DNA from: Burkholderiales bacterium RIFOXYD12_FULL_59_19
GTDB taxonomy: Bacteria; Pseudomonadota; Gammaproteobacteria; Burkholderiales; Burkholderiaceae_C
NCBI GenBank assembly: GCA_001771065.1
Contig: MESQ01000055.1
Span: 1 to 64,000, forward strand
DNA length: 64,000 bases
Direction: 5' to 3'
Below are positions 32,901 to 42,066 of the stretch, piece after piece. The notes under the pieces are model-generated. The model worked only from the letters and a program-made list of their open reading frames with translations. It did not search any database and was not told where the DNA came from. Made by a program: the position numbers and the translations under genes. Position 1 is the stretch's first letter; each line of letters starts with the position of its first letter.

Positions 32901-33739
32901 AAACCCAGCACGCGTTCGGCGTTGCCGTGCATGATTTTTTCCATCACATCGTCCTTGTAGCCCAGTTCACGCCACTCGCGCAGGATGCGCTCGTAGGGCA
33001 GGCTCGGATAGTCGCTGCCAAACATGATCTTGTCCTGCAAGCGCCCGCGAATGTCCACCTTGAGGTTGCCGGGAAAGTGCTTGGGTGCCCAACCCGACAT
33101 TTCCCAATACACATTGCCCTTGTGCAAAGCCACTGCCGTGGTCTCCTCAACCCAGGGCCAGCCGGGATGGGCCATGATGATCTTCAGGTTCGGAAAGTCC
33201 GCCGCCAGGTCGTCAATATGGGACGGATGCGCATGTCGCACACGGGCGCCGTGGCCACCGGGCATACCCGCTCCCATGCCCGTGGTGCCCACGTCGACCA
33301 TCACCGCAGCACCCAGGCTGTTGATGACCTCAAACAGGTCATAGTGGCGCCGGTCATTCACCGCAAAGTGCTGCATGATCGGGTGAAAGTGAAAGCCCAT
33401 AAAACCAAGCTCTTGCACTGCCTTGGTCACCTGGCGAATGGCAATCTCGCCCTTGGCCGGCTCCACCGCACCCCAGCATTGAATGACACGATCGGTGTGC
33501 CGCTGCCACATGCCATACACGTAGTCGTTGCAGCAGGGCGGCGTGGCAACCGTGGTTTCGAGGTCGAGCGCCACCAGGCAGGCATCTACACCGGCGACGG
33601 TAAACTCGGCCACCACTTCGTCTTCGGTCTTGGCCACCCAGTCGCGTTTCCAGTAACGGGCGAGCTCCGCCGGGTAAGGGCCCTGGGCGTCGATCCAGGT
33701 CTGGGTGCCGGGGTAACAATGCAGGTCGATGATTCTCAT
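32897..33739 (-). CDS. amidohydrolase 2 family protein (ACMSD-like)
   Basis: A 280-residue TIM-barrel hydrolase or decarboxylase. It begins RIIDLHCYPG (metal-binding start), then GFHFHPIMQHF, IIMAHPGWPWVEE (His) and FGSDYPSLPYER (Asp), and ends HGNAERVLGL as in this family. It is a second, distinct ACMSD-type protein in the same cluster, sharing little with the one at 28994. The ATG at 33739 has CTGGAG before it; a much longer open frame upstream has no family match. Confidence 0.83.
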   Translation of the reverse strand: MRIIDLHCYPGTQTWIDAQGPYPAELARYWKRDWVAKTEDEVVAEFTVAGVDACLVALDLETTVATPPCCNDYVYGMWQRHTDRVIQCWGAVEPAKGEIAIRQVTKAVQELGFMGFHFHPIMQHFAVNDRRHYDLFEVINSLGAAVMVDVGTTGMGAGMPGGHGARVRHAHPSHIDDLAADFPNLKIIMAHPGWPWVEETTAVALHKGNVYWEMSGWAPKHFPGNLKVDIRGRLQDKIMFGSDYPSLPYERILREWRELGYKDDVMEKIMHGNAERVLGL

Positions 33740-33774
33740 GAAGACTCCAGATAAGACAGTTTGATATTGACAAT

Positions 33775-35427
33775 TTACGAAGCTTGTTGCTCCGTTTTGA
33801 GCTTCTCGGTCACCAATTCGCCAAGTGCCTTTTTGGACACCTTGCCAAAGGTTGACACCGGAAAATCCGGCAAGATTTCGAGCCGCTCGGGCAGTTTGAA
33901 CTTGGCGATTTCCTTGGTCATCAGGAACGCGACCAGTTCTTTCAGGTTGAGCGCCTGGTTGTGTCGCAAAATGACAAAGGCGCACATGCGTTCGCCAAGG
34001 TTCGCGTCGGGCATGGGCACACAGGCCACGTTTTGCACTGCAGGGTGCATCAGGATCAGGTTTTCCACCTCTTCCGCGCTGATCTTTTCGCCACCGCGGT
34101 TGATCAGGTCTTTCTTGCGGCCTTCCACCACGTAGTTGCCCGACGGGTGCTGGCGCATCAAGTCGCCGGAGCGGTAAAAACCGTCGCTGGTGAACTGTTT
34201 GGCGTTGTACTCGGGCACACCAAAGTAGCCACGCAGGGTGTAAGGGCCACGCACCGTCAGCTCGCCCACTTCGCCCATGGGAACTTCGCGGTCATCTTCG
34301 TCGAGCAGTTTGACCTCGTCGTCGGCGCAGACCGGTCGGCCACAGGTCTCCAGCTTCACTTCTTCGGAGTCGGTGGCGCGCACAAACATCAGCGTGCCCT
34401 CGGACATGCCAAAGTTCTCCTGCACAAAAACGCCGGGGATCAAGGCGCGTGTTTTGGCACGCACCTCAGGCTGCATGCGCTGACCACCGCTTTGAATCAG
34501 CTTGAGACTAGACAGATCGTAGTTTCCTGCGGCAGGGTCGTTGATCAGGCGGATCAACAGTGCGGGCACGACCTTGAGGTGCGTGACCTTGTGCTTCTGG
34601 ATCAATGCAAACATCTCGGCCGGCCGGGTGTTGCCATGCACCACCACTTTGGCGCCGTTGAACATGAAACCCTGAATGCCGGGGCACGCCAGCGGCAGGT
34701 TGTGCGCAATCGGCAACACCAGCAGCAACACCGACTCGGCATCGATCTCGCATACCGAGGCCGCCACCTTGGAGTTGTAGGCATAGTCGTTATTGGTGCG
34801 GGGAATGAGCTTGGGAATGCCCGTGGTGCCACCCGACAACTGGAAGATGCACGGATCGGTCGGGTCGATCACAATCTCGGCCAGCCTGCTGGCGGGCAGC
34901 GTGGCGGGTCGATCAATCAGATCACGCAGTGAATGCTCGCCTGCTTTCGGGTTGCCCAGCACGACGCGAATCTTGAGCGACGCATTTTCAGCCGCAATAC
35001 GCTCAATGATGGGTGAAAAACTGAAATCGCCCGACATTTCCGGGTACACGCAGGTGGTGGCACCCGAGAGGTTGACGAATTGGCTGATTTCGCCGTAACG
35101 GTGGGTCACCAGGGCGGCAATTGGTATGGCGCCGATCTTTTGCAAAGCAAAGTAGAGCAGCGCAAACTCGTGCACATTGGGCAGTGTGGGCACCACCCGG
35201 TCGAGCGGTTTGAGGCCAATGTCCAGCAGGTTAAGCGCGAGGTTGGTGGTGACGCGGTCGAGCTCGGCGTAGGTGAATTCTCGCGCGCCGTCAATCAACA
35301 CCGTGCGCTCGGAAAATCGCTTGTAAACCACATCGAATTCCTGGGCCAGCGACTGGTCGCGCCAGTAGCCTTTTTCGCGGTAGCGGGCAGCAAATTCCGG
35401 GGGGAAGGGAACAAATCCTTGCAACAT
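33775..35427 (-). CDS. AMP-dependent aryl-acid ligase, DhbE/EntE-like
   Basis: A 550-residue adenylate-forming ligase. The P-loop is FQLSGGTTGIPKLIPRTNND. Other motifs are QENFGMSEGTLMF, the hinge GRKKDLINRGGEKISAEEVE, and the terminal Lys in FGKVSKKALGE. The style (GFVPFPPEFAARYREKGYW, SLKLIQSGGQRM) is that of 2,3-dihydroxybenzoate- or salicylate-activating enzymes. There is no siderophore synthetase nearby, so in this cluster it likely forms an aryl- or alicyclic-CoA for degradation. The start at 35427 has GGAGA; a TTG upstream is weaker. Confidence 0.87.
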   Translation of the reverse strand: MLQGFVPFPPEFAARYREKGYWRDQSLAQEFDVVYKRFSERTVLIDGAREFTYAELDRVTTNLALNLLDIGLKPLDRVVPTLPNVHEFALLYFALQKIGAIPIAALVTHRYGEISQFVNLSGATTCVYPEMSGDFSFSPIIERIAAENASLKIRVVLGNPKAGEHSLRDLIDRPATLPASRLAEIVIDPTDPCIFQLSGGTTGIPKLIPRTNNDYAYNSKVAASVCEIDAESVLLLVLPIAHNLPLACPGIQGFMFNGAKVVVHGNTRPAEMFALIQKHKVTHLKVVPALLIRLINDPAAGNYDLSSLKLIQSGGQRMQPEVRAKTRALIPGVFVQENFGMSEGTLMFVRATDSEEVKLETCGRPVCADDEVKLLDEDDREVPMGEVGELTVRGPYTLRGYFGVPEYNAKQFTSDGFYRSGDLMRQHPSGNYVVEGRKKDLINRGGEKISAEEVENLILMHPAVQNVACVPMPDANLGERMCAFVILRHNQALNLKELVAFLMTKEIAKFKLPERLEILPDFPVSTFGKVSKKALGELVTEKLKTEQQAS

Positions 35428-35445
35428 GGTCAGTTTCTCCAAAGT

Positions 35446-36207
35446 TCAGGTTGAGCTGGTAAAACCACCGTCAATCACCACAATTTCGCCGGTCACGAAA
35501 CGGTTGGCAGTCAACAGGTTGAGCATTGTTTCAGCCACGTCGTCGGCGGTGACGCAGCGCTTGAGCGGTGTCAATTTGGCACGCTTGCCCATCAGGTCGT
35601 CGTATTTGTCGCCCAGCATGCGCTGCATCCAGTCCCCCTCCATCCATCCGGGTGCGACCGCGTTGACCCGAATTTCTGGCCCAAGGTTCCAGGCCAGGGT
35701 CTTGGTCAGGTTGACCACCGCTGCCTTGCTGGCGGCATAGGGGAGCGGTTGCGGGCCGGGGCGCAAGCCGACAATGCTGGCGCTGTTGACGACGGCTGGG
35801 TTGCTGCCCTTTTTGAGCAAGGGCACAGCAGCCCGCGTCACCTGGAACGTGCCGCGCACATTGACAGCAAATGTGCGGTCCCATTCATCCATGTTCAGAC
35901 TCTCAAGGTCTTTCACTTTCCAGGTGGCCGTGGTGCCCGCGTTGTTGATCAACGCATCCAGGTGGCCAAAGCTCGCCTCAATGGTGTTCATCATGGCACG
36001 CACGGCGGCATCATCTGCCACGTCGCATTGCACCAGCAGGGTCTTGGCGCCCAGGGTTTCGGCCTCTTTTGCCGTTGCCTGGGCGGCTTTTGCGCTGGAG
36101 GCGTAGTTGATGGCCACATCGTAGCCAGCGCGGGCTAGAGCCAGCACGGCACTGCGACCGATCCCGGTGGCGCCACCGGTCACAAGCGCTTTCTTTCTTT
36201 CTGTCAT
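35446..36207 (-). CDS. short-chain dehydrogenase/reductase
   Basis: A 253-residue classical SDR. The coenzyme motif is ALVTGGATGIGRSAVLALA, with NNAG in ALINNAGTTATW, the Ser in VVNSASIVGLRPG and the active-site Y-x3-K in PYAASKAAVVNL. It resembles 3-oxoacyl-reductases and alcohol dehydrogenases of CoA pathways. It is likely to oxidise a hydroxyl made by the hydratase. It lies between the ligase and the TRAP genes in the same direction. Confidence 0.9.
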   Translation of the reverse strand: MTERKKALVTGGATGIGRSAVLALARAGYDVAINYASSAKAAQATAKEAETLGAKTLLVQCDVADDAAVRAMMNTIEASFGHLDALINNAGTTATWKVKDLESLNMDEWDRTFAVNVRGTFQVTRAAVPLLKKGSNPAVVNSASIVGLRPGPQPLPYAASKAAVVNLTKTLAWNLGPEIRVNAVAPGWMEGDWMQRMLGDKYDDLMGKRAKLTPLKRCVTADDVAETMLNLLTANRFVTGEIVVIDGGFTSST

Positions 36208-36356
36208 GAAAATTCCTTTTAAGTGGGAAGGGGGAAATAAAAAACCAAATCAGTGATCGCAAAGTTTTGAAAATTTACCAAATTAAGACCAAGTGATGCC
36301 ATTTTGTTATCTCAATTCGTGTGCAAAACCTCAGCCAGACGCCCTGGCGCGCCAGC

Positions 36357-37673
36357 CTATTGGGTGCCGTACAGGAGATTAGGGAGAAAAAGCGCGATCT
36401 GCGGAAAAACAAGCAACAAGATCAGCAACAAGATCGGCGCGATCAGGAACGGCAAGGTGCCCTTGTAAATGGCCAAAATCGATATTTCGGGTGCCTGCGC
36501 CTGAATCACAAACAGGTTCATCCCGACCGGAGGGTGAATCATGCCGAGCTCAACCACGATCACGACGATCACACCAAACCAGACCGGATTAAAACCAGCC
36601 TGCATCACCACGGGCAAAAACACCGGCACCGTGATCAGGACAAGGCCAATACCTTCCAGAAAACAGCCGAGAACGATGTAGGTTAGGATCAAGATCAAGA
36701 TCAATGCCGTTGGCGACAGCTGCATCTGTTGCATCCACGAGATCAGCACGCCGGGCAACTGTGCCTGCACCACAAAGTAAGAAAACAGCATGGCACCGAT
36801 CACGATCATAAAAATCATGCAGGTGGTACGCATGGTGTCAACGCAGCAGCGCCAGACCAGCGGCGCAATCAGCCTGCCTTGCAGCACACCAAATACCAGC
36901 GCCAGAAAGGCCCCCACAGCAGACGCTTCGGTCGGACTGAACCAGCCTACATAAATGCCGCCGACGGCAATGCCAAAAATCACCGCGAACTCCCAGGCAC
37001 CCAAGATGTCCAGCGCCCGCTTGGCCCACGACTGGACTTCGCCGCGCGGGGCCCAGCTTGGGCGCAACACCAGCACGATCGCCACCACCAGCAAATAGCC
37101 AAAGGTCAGCACCAAACCAGGCACCAGGCCAGCAGCAAAGAGCTCCGGCACCGATTGCTGGGTAATTGCCGCATAAATGACAAAGATGAGCGAGGGCGGT
37201 ATCAAGATGCCAATGGTTCCGCCAGACGCAACCGCTCCGGTCGACAGACGGTCGTCATAGCCGGCTTTTTGCATTTCAGGGATGCAGATTTTGGTCATGG
37301 TGGCAGCGGTTGCCACCGAGGAACCACACACGGTACCAAATGCGGCGCTGGCACCAATGCTTGCATAGGCCAGTGCACCGCGGGAACCGCCAAACAGTGA
37401 GGTCGCGGCGCTGAACAAACGCCCTGACATGCCCGACGCCGACGCAAACTCGCCCATCAGAATAAACAACGGGATCATGGACAGGGAATAAGCGGAGGAA
37501 ATTTCGAAAGGGGTTGCGCCCATCACGCTGGCGGCCCGTTCCCACCCCTCAATGGCGGCATAACCGACAAAGCCCACCAGCCCCGTGGCAATGGCAACCG
37601 GTACCCTGGCAAAAATCATCACCAGCAGGGCAATCATGCCCATGACCCCGATCATTTGCGCGGTCATGGTCAT
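36357..37673 (-). CDS. dctM: TRAP transporter large permease DctM
   Basis: A 438-residue inner-membrane protein with about twelve hydrophobic segments, the 4TMS-DctM family. Typical parts are FEISSAYSLSMIPLFILMGEFA, IGASAAFGTVCGSSVATAATM and GILIPPSLIFVIYAAITQQ. It is the ion-coupled channel of the transporter. Its ATG at 37673 overlaps the dctQ stop, so the first dozen codons of the longer open frame are not used. Confidence 0.94.
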   Translation of the reverse strand: MTMTAQMIGVMGMIALLVMIFARVPVAIATGLVGFVGYAAIEGWERAASVMGATPFEISSAYSLSMIPLFILMGEFASASGMSGRLFSAATSLFGGSRGALAYASIGASAAFGTVCGSSVATAATMTKICIPEMQKAGYDDRLSTGAVASGGTIGILIPPSLIFVIYAAITQQSVPELFAAGLVPGLVLTFGYLLVVAIVLVLRPSWAPRGEVQSWAKRALDILGAWEFAVIFGIAVGGIYVGWFSPTEASAVGAFLALVFGVLQGRLIAPLVWRCCVDTMRTTCMIFMIVIGAMLFSYFVVQAQLPGVLISWMQQMQLSPTALILILILTYIVLGCFLEGIGLVLITVPVFLPVVMQAGFNPVWFGVIVVIVVELGMIHPPVGMNLFVIQAQAPEISILAIYKGTLPFLIAPILLLILLLVFPQIALFLPNLLYGTQ

Positions 37674-38167
37674 GACTTGCCTCCATCGGCACCGGGCCGC
37701 TGGCGCCACAAGGTGTTCATCACGCTCCAGACAGCCAGTCCGATGCCGATAAAAATCGGAATCCAGATCACATACAGCGGCAAGCCCAGTTCAGGCTTCT
37801 TTTCTCCGTACTTGTAGGCGTCCAAAGCCGGCTCAACCATGTTGTATAACAGGATCACAAGAAAACCCAAGGTGCACAAGCGAGAAAATACACGCAGCTT
37901 ATCAACCACCGTTGCGGGCGCGAGATGGTCCACCACATCCACAACGATATTGGCTTCACGTTGAAAGGTGAGCGGGATACCCAGGAAAACGGCAAAAACA
38001 AGGGCCGTCACCACCAGGTCAAAAGCACCGACGATGGGCCTGTGAAAGAAGTTGGCCAAGCCAACGTCAACCACGGTCACCATCATCATCACGATCAGTG
38101 AGACCGTTGACAGCACGGCACACACCCGCAACACATGGTCGAGGAACGAAACTTTCACTGAGCGCAT
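37670..38167 (-). CDS. dctQ: TRAP transporter small permease DctQ
   Basis: A 165-residue membrane protein with four hydrophobic segments and the family block ANFFHRPIVGAFDLVVTALVF. It partners DctM. It lies between dctP and dctM in the usual TRAP order. Confidence 0.92.
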   Translation of the reverse strand: MRSVKVSFLDHVLRVCAVLSTVSLIVMMMVTVVDVGLANFFHRPIVGAFDLVVTALVFAVFLGIPLTFQREANIVVDVVDHLAPATVVDKLRVFSRLCTLGFLVILLYNMVEPALDAYKYGEKKPELGLPLYVIWIPIFIGIGLAVWSVMNTLWRQRPGADGGKS

Positions 38168-38202
38168 GACACCCCCGGTTTCAGATGAACGAGTTTGCGC
38201 GC

Positions 38203-39225
38203 TTATTTGGCTTGCAGCATGGCCTTGTAAAAGGCAGATCCAGGAAGATTTTTGCTGTCCACCTTGCTAACCGCTTCAGCCACCTGCGGCGCAACAGCGG
38301 CTTTCATTTCAGTGATCGCTTTGTCGGAAAAGCTCACGATCTTGGTGCCCTTGGACTCCATGTAGGTACGGCCCTCGGTCTCGACCACGTTTTCAAGGAT
38401 GTCGCCCACACGCCGTGCTGCGGCCGGGCCGGTGGTATCGTCGATCAGCTTGCGCAAGTCCGGTGACAACTTGTCATAACTTTTGGGATTCATCACCAGA
38501 AAAAAGGTAGCGGCACTGATACCTGGTTCATACGAATACTTTGTCTCGGTGCCGAGTTGGAAACTTTGTGCGCCCTCGTAGGGAAACATCGCACCGTCAA
38601 CGATGCCTTTGCTCATGGCGTCAGCGGTTTCGGCCGGCGACACCGCCACGGGCACGCCACCAAAGGCCTTGATGGTGTTGGCAAACGACTCTCCGACATA
38701 GCGAATTCTCAGCCCCTTGAAGTCGGCCATGCTGTCAATTTTGGCTTTGCTCATATGAAACTTCAACGGTGAAGTGGTCAACAAATACAAAATACGCACG
38801 CCACCATGCTCTTCGGCCAGGTACTTGGGGGCAAGCTCCGTCATGAGCGCTGACGACTTTGCGCTGCTGGTCACCAGATACGGCAACTGAACCAGTTCTG
38901 TCATCGGAAAACGTCCGGGTGTACTGCCGTGCAAGCCCAGTGCCATATCGGCCACACCGGTACGCGCCAGGTCGAATTGGCGCGGCAAAGGCCCCATTTG
39001 CGAAGCCGGAAACACTTTTAAAACCAGTTGACCGTTGGACTTTTTAAGCAAATCCTCGGACCACCGGAGCAATTCTTTGTGAAAGGTGTGGTTGGGCGGC
39101 AAGAAATGCGACACCTTGAGTTCGACAACTTCGGCCTGCGCACTCTGCAGCACACCGGCTAGGCCAATGACCCCTGCAGTCGCCACACGCGCAAACATGG
39201 ATAACAATTTTTTAGTCATGCTCAT
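38203..39225 (-). CDS. dctP: TRAP transporter substrate-binding protein DctP
   Basis: A 340-residue periplasmic binding protein. Residues 1-31 are a signal peptide ending near LQSAQAEV. The family blocks LRIRYVGESFANTIKAFGGVPVAVSP and YEGAQSFQLGTE are present; the conserved Arg of LRIR (in GLRIRYVG) usually binds a carboxylate, so the cargo is probably an organic acid. As first gene of the leftward cluster it faces the divergent lysR gene across 232 bp. Confidence 0.93.
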   Translation of the reverse strand: MSMTKKLLSMFARVATAGVIGLAGVLQSAQAEVVELKVSHFLPPNHTFHKELLRWSEDLLKKSNGQLVLKVFPASQMGPLPRQFDLARTGVADMALGLHGSTPGRFPMTELVQLPYLVTSSAKSSALMTELAPKYLAEEHGGVRILYLLTTSPLKFHMSKAKIDSMADFKGLRIRYVGESFANTIKAFGGVPVAVSPAETADAMSKGIVDGAMFPYEGAQSFQLGTETKYSYEPGISAATFFLVMNPKSYDKLSPDLRKLIDDTTGPAAARRVGDILENVVETEGRTYMESKGTKIVSFSDKAITEMKAAVAPQVAEAVSKVDSKNLPGSAFYKAMLQAK

Positions 39226-39421
39226 GACCGTCTCCTAAAAATAATAATTTATCGAAACACCTGACGAAATCGCAACCGGACACCTGCCAATTTTTCCGCA
39301 ACTCGGATCGTGCTCAGTCGCGGGTAAAAATAGGCATGATAGGTCTCCATTGCGCTAATGACTGCTTGAAACCACAGTCTGAGCGCAACTTTAAAGAGGG
39401 CGACTGATTTCAAAAAGATGG

Positions 39422-39448
39422 CAAAATTGCTACAGTGATGCAATTTTG
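39422..39448. promoter_or_regulatory. inverted-repeat operator candidate before lysR
   Basis: CAAAATTGC and GCAATTTTG are perfect 9-bp arms with a 9-bp spacer, 10-36 bp before the LysR start at 39458. The left arm is part of the palindrome GCAAAATTGC. Position suggests autoregulation by LysR or control of the divergent dctP promoter. Confidence 0.5.
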
Positions 39449-39457
39449 ATACCCCTT

Positions 39458-40366
39458 ATGAAACTCAACCAACTGCGCGACATGGTGGCCATTGTTGAAC
39501 GCGGCAGCCTGCGGGCCGCAGCCCGTGATCTGGTGCAGGCGCAATCCGCCATGACGCGCAGCATTCGCACGCTCGAACGTGAACTTGGCACCACCTTATT
39601 CGACCGCGAGTCCAAAGGCATGGTGCTGACCCCGATGGGAAAGCTGTTTTACCAACGTGCCAGCTCCGTGGTGAATGAATTACGGCGTGCCAGGGAAGAA
39701 CTGGAACAGACCAGCGGCGACATGCAAGGCATGGTGACCGCAGGTCTGTCCATCATGCCGCATGTGGGCATGCTGCCCTATGCCCTGCCAGCATTTCGAA
39801 AAAAATTTCCAAGAGTCAAGCTAAGAATCATTGAGGGTCTGTACCCGGCACTGGAAGCCGGACTGCGTGACGGCACGGTGGACTTCTATCTTGGTGCCAC
39901 GCCCCAGACCAACCCGGCGGCCGGTTTGGTCACCGAGGTCCTGTTTGAAAACACACGCACAGTGATGGGTCGAAAGAACCATCCGCTGAGCAAGGCAAAG
40001 TCCATCACGGAGCTCAGCGACGCCGAATGGGCAACCACTTCGGTTGACTACAACGCCGCGCACGATTTGAACCTGCTGTTCGCAAAGTACAAAATGCCCG
40101 AGCCCAAGATCATGCTGCAGGCCCACTCTGCCATGTCGATCATGGTGGCCTTGACCAGCAGCGACCTGCTGGCCATTTTGCCGATGCAATGGAACGAGTT
40201 TGCACTCACCCGTGAAGTGCTGCAGGTGATCAACATTCGGGAACACCTGCCCGCACCTTCCATCGTCTGTGTCCGCCGTTCCGACCTGCCCCTGACACCG
40301 GCTTCCGAATTCTTCTGTGACATGCTGAGACGTTATTCAGCGGCACACACGGCATTGCCCTGCTGA
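39458..40366 (+). CDS. LysR-type transcriptional regulator
   Basis: A 302-residue LysR protein. The helix-turn-helix is in LRDMVAIVERGSLRAAARDL and AQSAMTRSIRTLERELGTTL, followed by LFDRESKGMVLTPMG. The effector domain covers about 90-300. It is divergent from dctP and is the likely regulator of the TRAP/CoA cluster. The ATG at 39458 gives the normal start; a TTG four codons upstream is within the operator candidate. Confidence 0.9.
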   Translation: MKLNQLRDMVAIVERGSLRAAARDLVQAQSAMTRSIRTLERELGTTLFDRESKGMVLTPMGKLFYQRASSVVNELRRAREELEQTSGDMQGMVTAGLSIMPHVGMLPYALPAFRKKFPRVKLRIIEGLYPALEAGLRDGTVDFYLGATPQTNPAAGLVTEVLFENTRTVMGRKNHPLSKAKSITELSDAEWATTSVDYNAAHDLNLLFAKYKMPEPKIMLQAHSAMSIMVALTSSDLLAILPMQWNEFALTREVLQVINIREHLPAPSIVCVRRSDLPLTPASEFFCDMLRRYSAAHTALPC

Positions 40367-40375
40367 TCAAATTCC

Positions 40376-40394
40376 TTGAAGCTGGCGCTTGAAT
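40376..40394. repeat. 19-bp intergenic repeat TTGAAGCTGGCGCTTGAAT, copy 2
   Basis: Perfect copy of the 26779-26797 repeat, 10 bp after the lysR stop codon. It lies in the gap before trxC. Confidence 0.6.
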
Positions 40395-40437
40395 TTGTGC
40401 CGGGAGCGTCCATCTACAGCCATTGAAAGGATGCACC

Positions 40438-40881
40438 ATGACCGATTCCCTGCACATTGTTTGCCCACACTGCCACACCACCAACCGCGTCAGCCGCGCC
40501 AATTTGGGCAGCGCGCCAGACTGCGGCAGTTGCCACAAACCGCTGTTTAACGCCCACCCGGTGATGCTCGACGAAGCCAGTTTTACCCGTCACATCCAGC
40601 GCAACCAGATTCCGGTGCTGGTCGATTTTTGGGCACCCTGGTGCGGCCCGTGTCGCCAGATGGCACCCGCTTTTGAGCAGGCAGCGGCCCAGCTCGAGCC
40701 TGCGGTGCGGCTGGCCAAGGTGGACACCGAAGCCGAGCAAAACCTGGGTGCCCGCTTCAACATTCGCAGCATTCCCACGCTGGCCCTGTTTGTCGGCGGC
40801 CGCGAGGTGGCACGCCAGGCCGGAGCCATGGGCGCGGCTGACATCGTGCGCTGGACCCAGCAGCATTTACCGCGTGCCTGA
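40438..40881 (+). CDS. trxC: thioredoxin 2
   Basis: A 147-residue TrxC. The N-terminal zinc finger uses C9, C12, C29 and C32 (IVCPHCHTT, DCGSCHKPLF). The redox site is WCGPC at 68-72. It reduces disulphides in the cytoplasm and is often induced by oxidative stress. A Shine-Dalgarno AAAGGA precedes the ATG by 5 bp. Confidence 0.95.
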   Translation: MTDSLHIVCPHCHTTNRVSRANLGSAPDCGSCHKPLFNAHPVMLDEASFTRHIQRNQIPVLVDFWAPWCGPCRQMAPAFEQAAAQLEPAVRLAKVDTEAEQNLGARFNIRSIPTLALFVGGREVARQAGAMGAADIVRWTQQHLPRA

Positions 40882-41145
40882 AAGAGGCGCCCAAGTTTGA
40901 CTGAAACGGGTTCTCGCCTGATTTCAGCTTACCCCTGCCACAGCCGTTTGCTCGTCTCTGCATGCCTGTCATGTCAGAAGACGCCAGATCCCATCCCGCC
41001 ATTTGCGACCGCCAACTGCGCGTGAATCGGGCCAATGGCGCATCGGTGTGCCACCGTACAGACTGATTTCGCAAAAGTTTTGATCATGATCTACCCAGCA
41101 ACCTATCTACTGATCGCGTTGATTTTTGGGTGAAAGGAGATTGGA

Positions 41146-41820
41146 ATGAAGACAACTTGTCGGGGATACAGATCGGGCCTGTTGGCCATTGGGCTTGCAT
41201 TGCTGCTAAATGCCTGTGCCAACCAGCAACTTCAGACACAAACCCAGCAAAACATTCCGACGACTCAAGTGCTGCCAATCAGCCTGCAGTCCGAGGACCT
41301 CCGAAACGGGGGAATTGCCTTTATTACGCCTTCTTCGATCACCGGACAGGAAGAAGATAAGCAAGCCTTGGCACTCGCTTTTACCGAAGTTTTACTGAAG
41401 ATGCGCCCGGATTTGAGAGTCATAACCTTGCCGCAAACATTGAGCGCGGTAAATCGTCAGGGGCTCACGCGCGAATATAGGCAAATGTTCGAGGACTACC
41501 GTTTAACGGGCATCTTTGACCGTGAGACCCTCCAGAAAGTGGCTAACGTAACCAAGACGCGCTATTTGGTACAACTTAAACTTGGTGCGTTCCGACAGGA
41601 GTCGAAAAGCCGTTTTAGCATGTTGGGGCTACGCGTGCTGGAGACCAAGACCAGCACGATTCGGCAGTTCCTCCAAATCTGGGACAGCCAGGACGGTTCG
41701 GTCGCTTGGGAAGGCGCTCAGGAGTCAACCGTGTCTCATGAATCGTTGGCTGAGGAATACGTTTCCATGAAAAGTATCGTTCAGGAATCCGCACGTGATC
41801 TTGTGGCGCATTTGCCATAA
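41146..41820 (+). CDS. hypothetical lipoprotein, 224 aa
   Basis: The signal has MKTTCRGYRSG, a hydrophobic core and a lipobox LLNAC with Cys at residue 24. The mature part is mixed alpha/beta (GGIAFITPSSITGQEEDKQA, then LRVITLPQTLSAVNRQGL). The C-terminal half reads RYLVQLKLGAFRQESKSRF and QIWDSQDGSVAWEGAQEST, similar in style to lipoproteins that carry a TonB-like or TolB-like assembly domain. I do not recognise a family. The preceding 264-bp gap shows nothing clear apart from the Shine-Dalgarno AAAGGAGA. Confidence 0.7.
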   Translation: MKTTCRGYRSGLLAIGLALLLNACANQQLQTQTQQNIPTTQVLPISLQSEDLRNGGIAFITPSSITGQEEDKQALALAFTEVLLKMRPDLRVITLPQTLSAVNRQGLTREYRQMFEDYRLTGIFDRETLQKVANVTKTRYLVQLKLGAFRQESKSRFSMLGLRVLETKTSTIRQFLQIWDSQDGSVAWEGAQESTVSHESLAEEYVSMKSIVQESARDLVAHLP

Positions 41821-42034
41821 CTTATGAGGCATGGCGCCGCTCATTCCGATGTGACAACGTTGGGACACTACTGATATCTAATATTTCCTAAGCAAATGTG
41901 GTCAACCTGCCACATGGGTGCTTGGGTCAATCCCGAGCACGAGATGAGTTTGCCGGTGATCGAGCTCGAGCGGAATGGCCTTGCTGCCGGATCTTTTGTC
42001 TGAAAGTCCGTGATTGCCAGCGAAAAAAGCACCG

Positions 42035-42044
42035 AATCGTTTGA
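42035..42044. repeat. AATCGTTTGA direct repeat, copy 1
   Basis: Core AATCGTTTGA after CCG, 23 bp beyond the 3' end of the CPBP gene. It shares orientation and core with the copies at 42786 and 43666. Confidence 0.45.
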
Positions 42045-42066
42045 ATTCACCGGACTGCGCGGCCTT

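Noticed and set aside
36208-36356. Gap between the SDR and dctM genes as a possible separate promoter or small gene
   Set aside because: No clear open frame, sigma-54 element or strong hairpin; AT-rich only in part.
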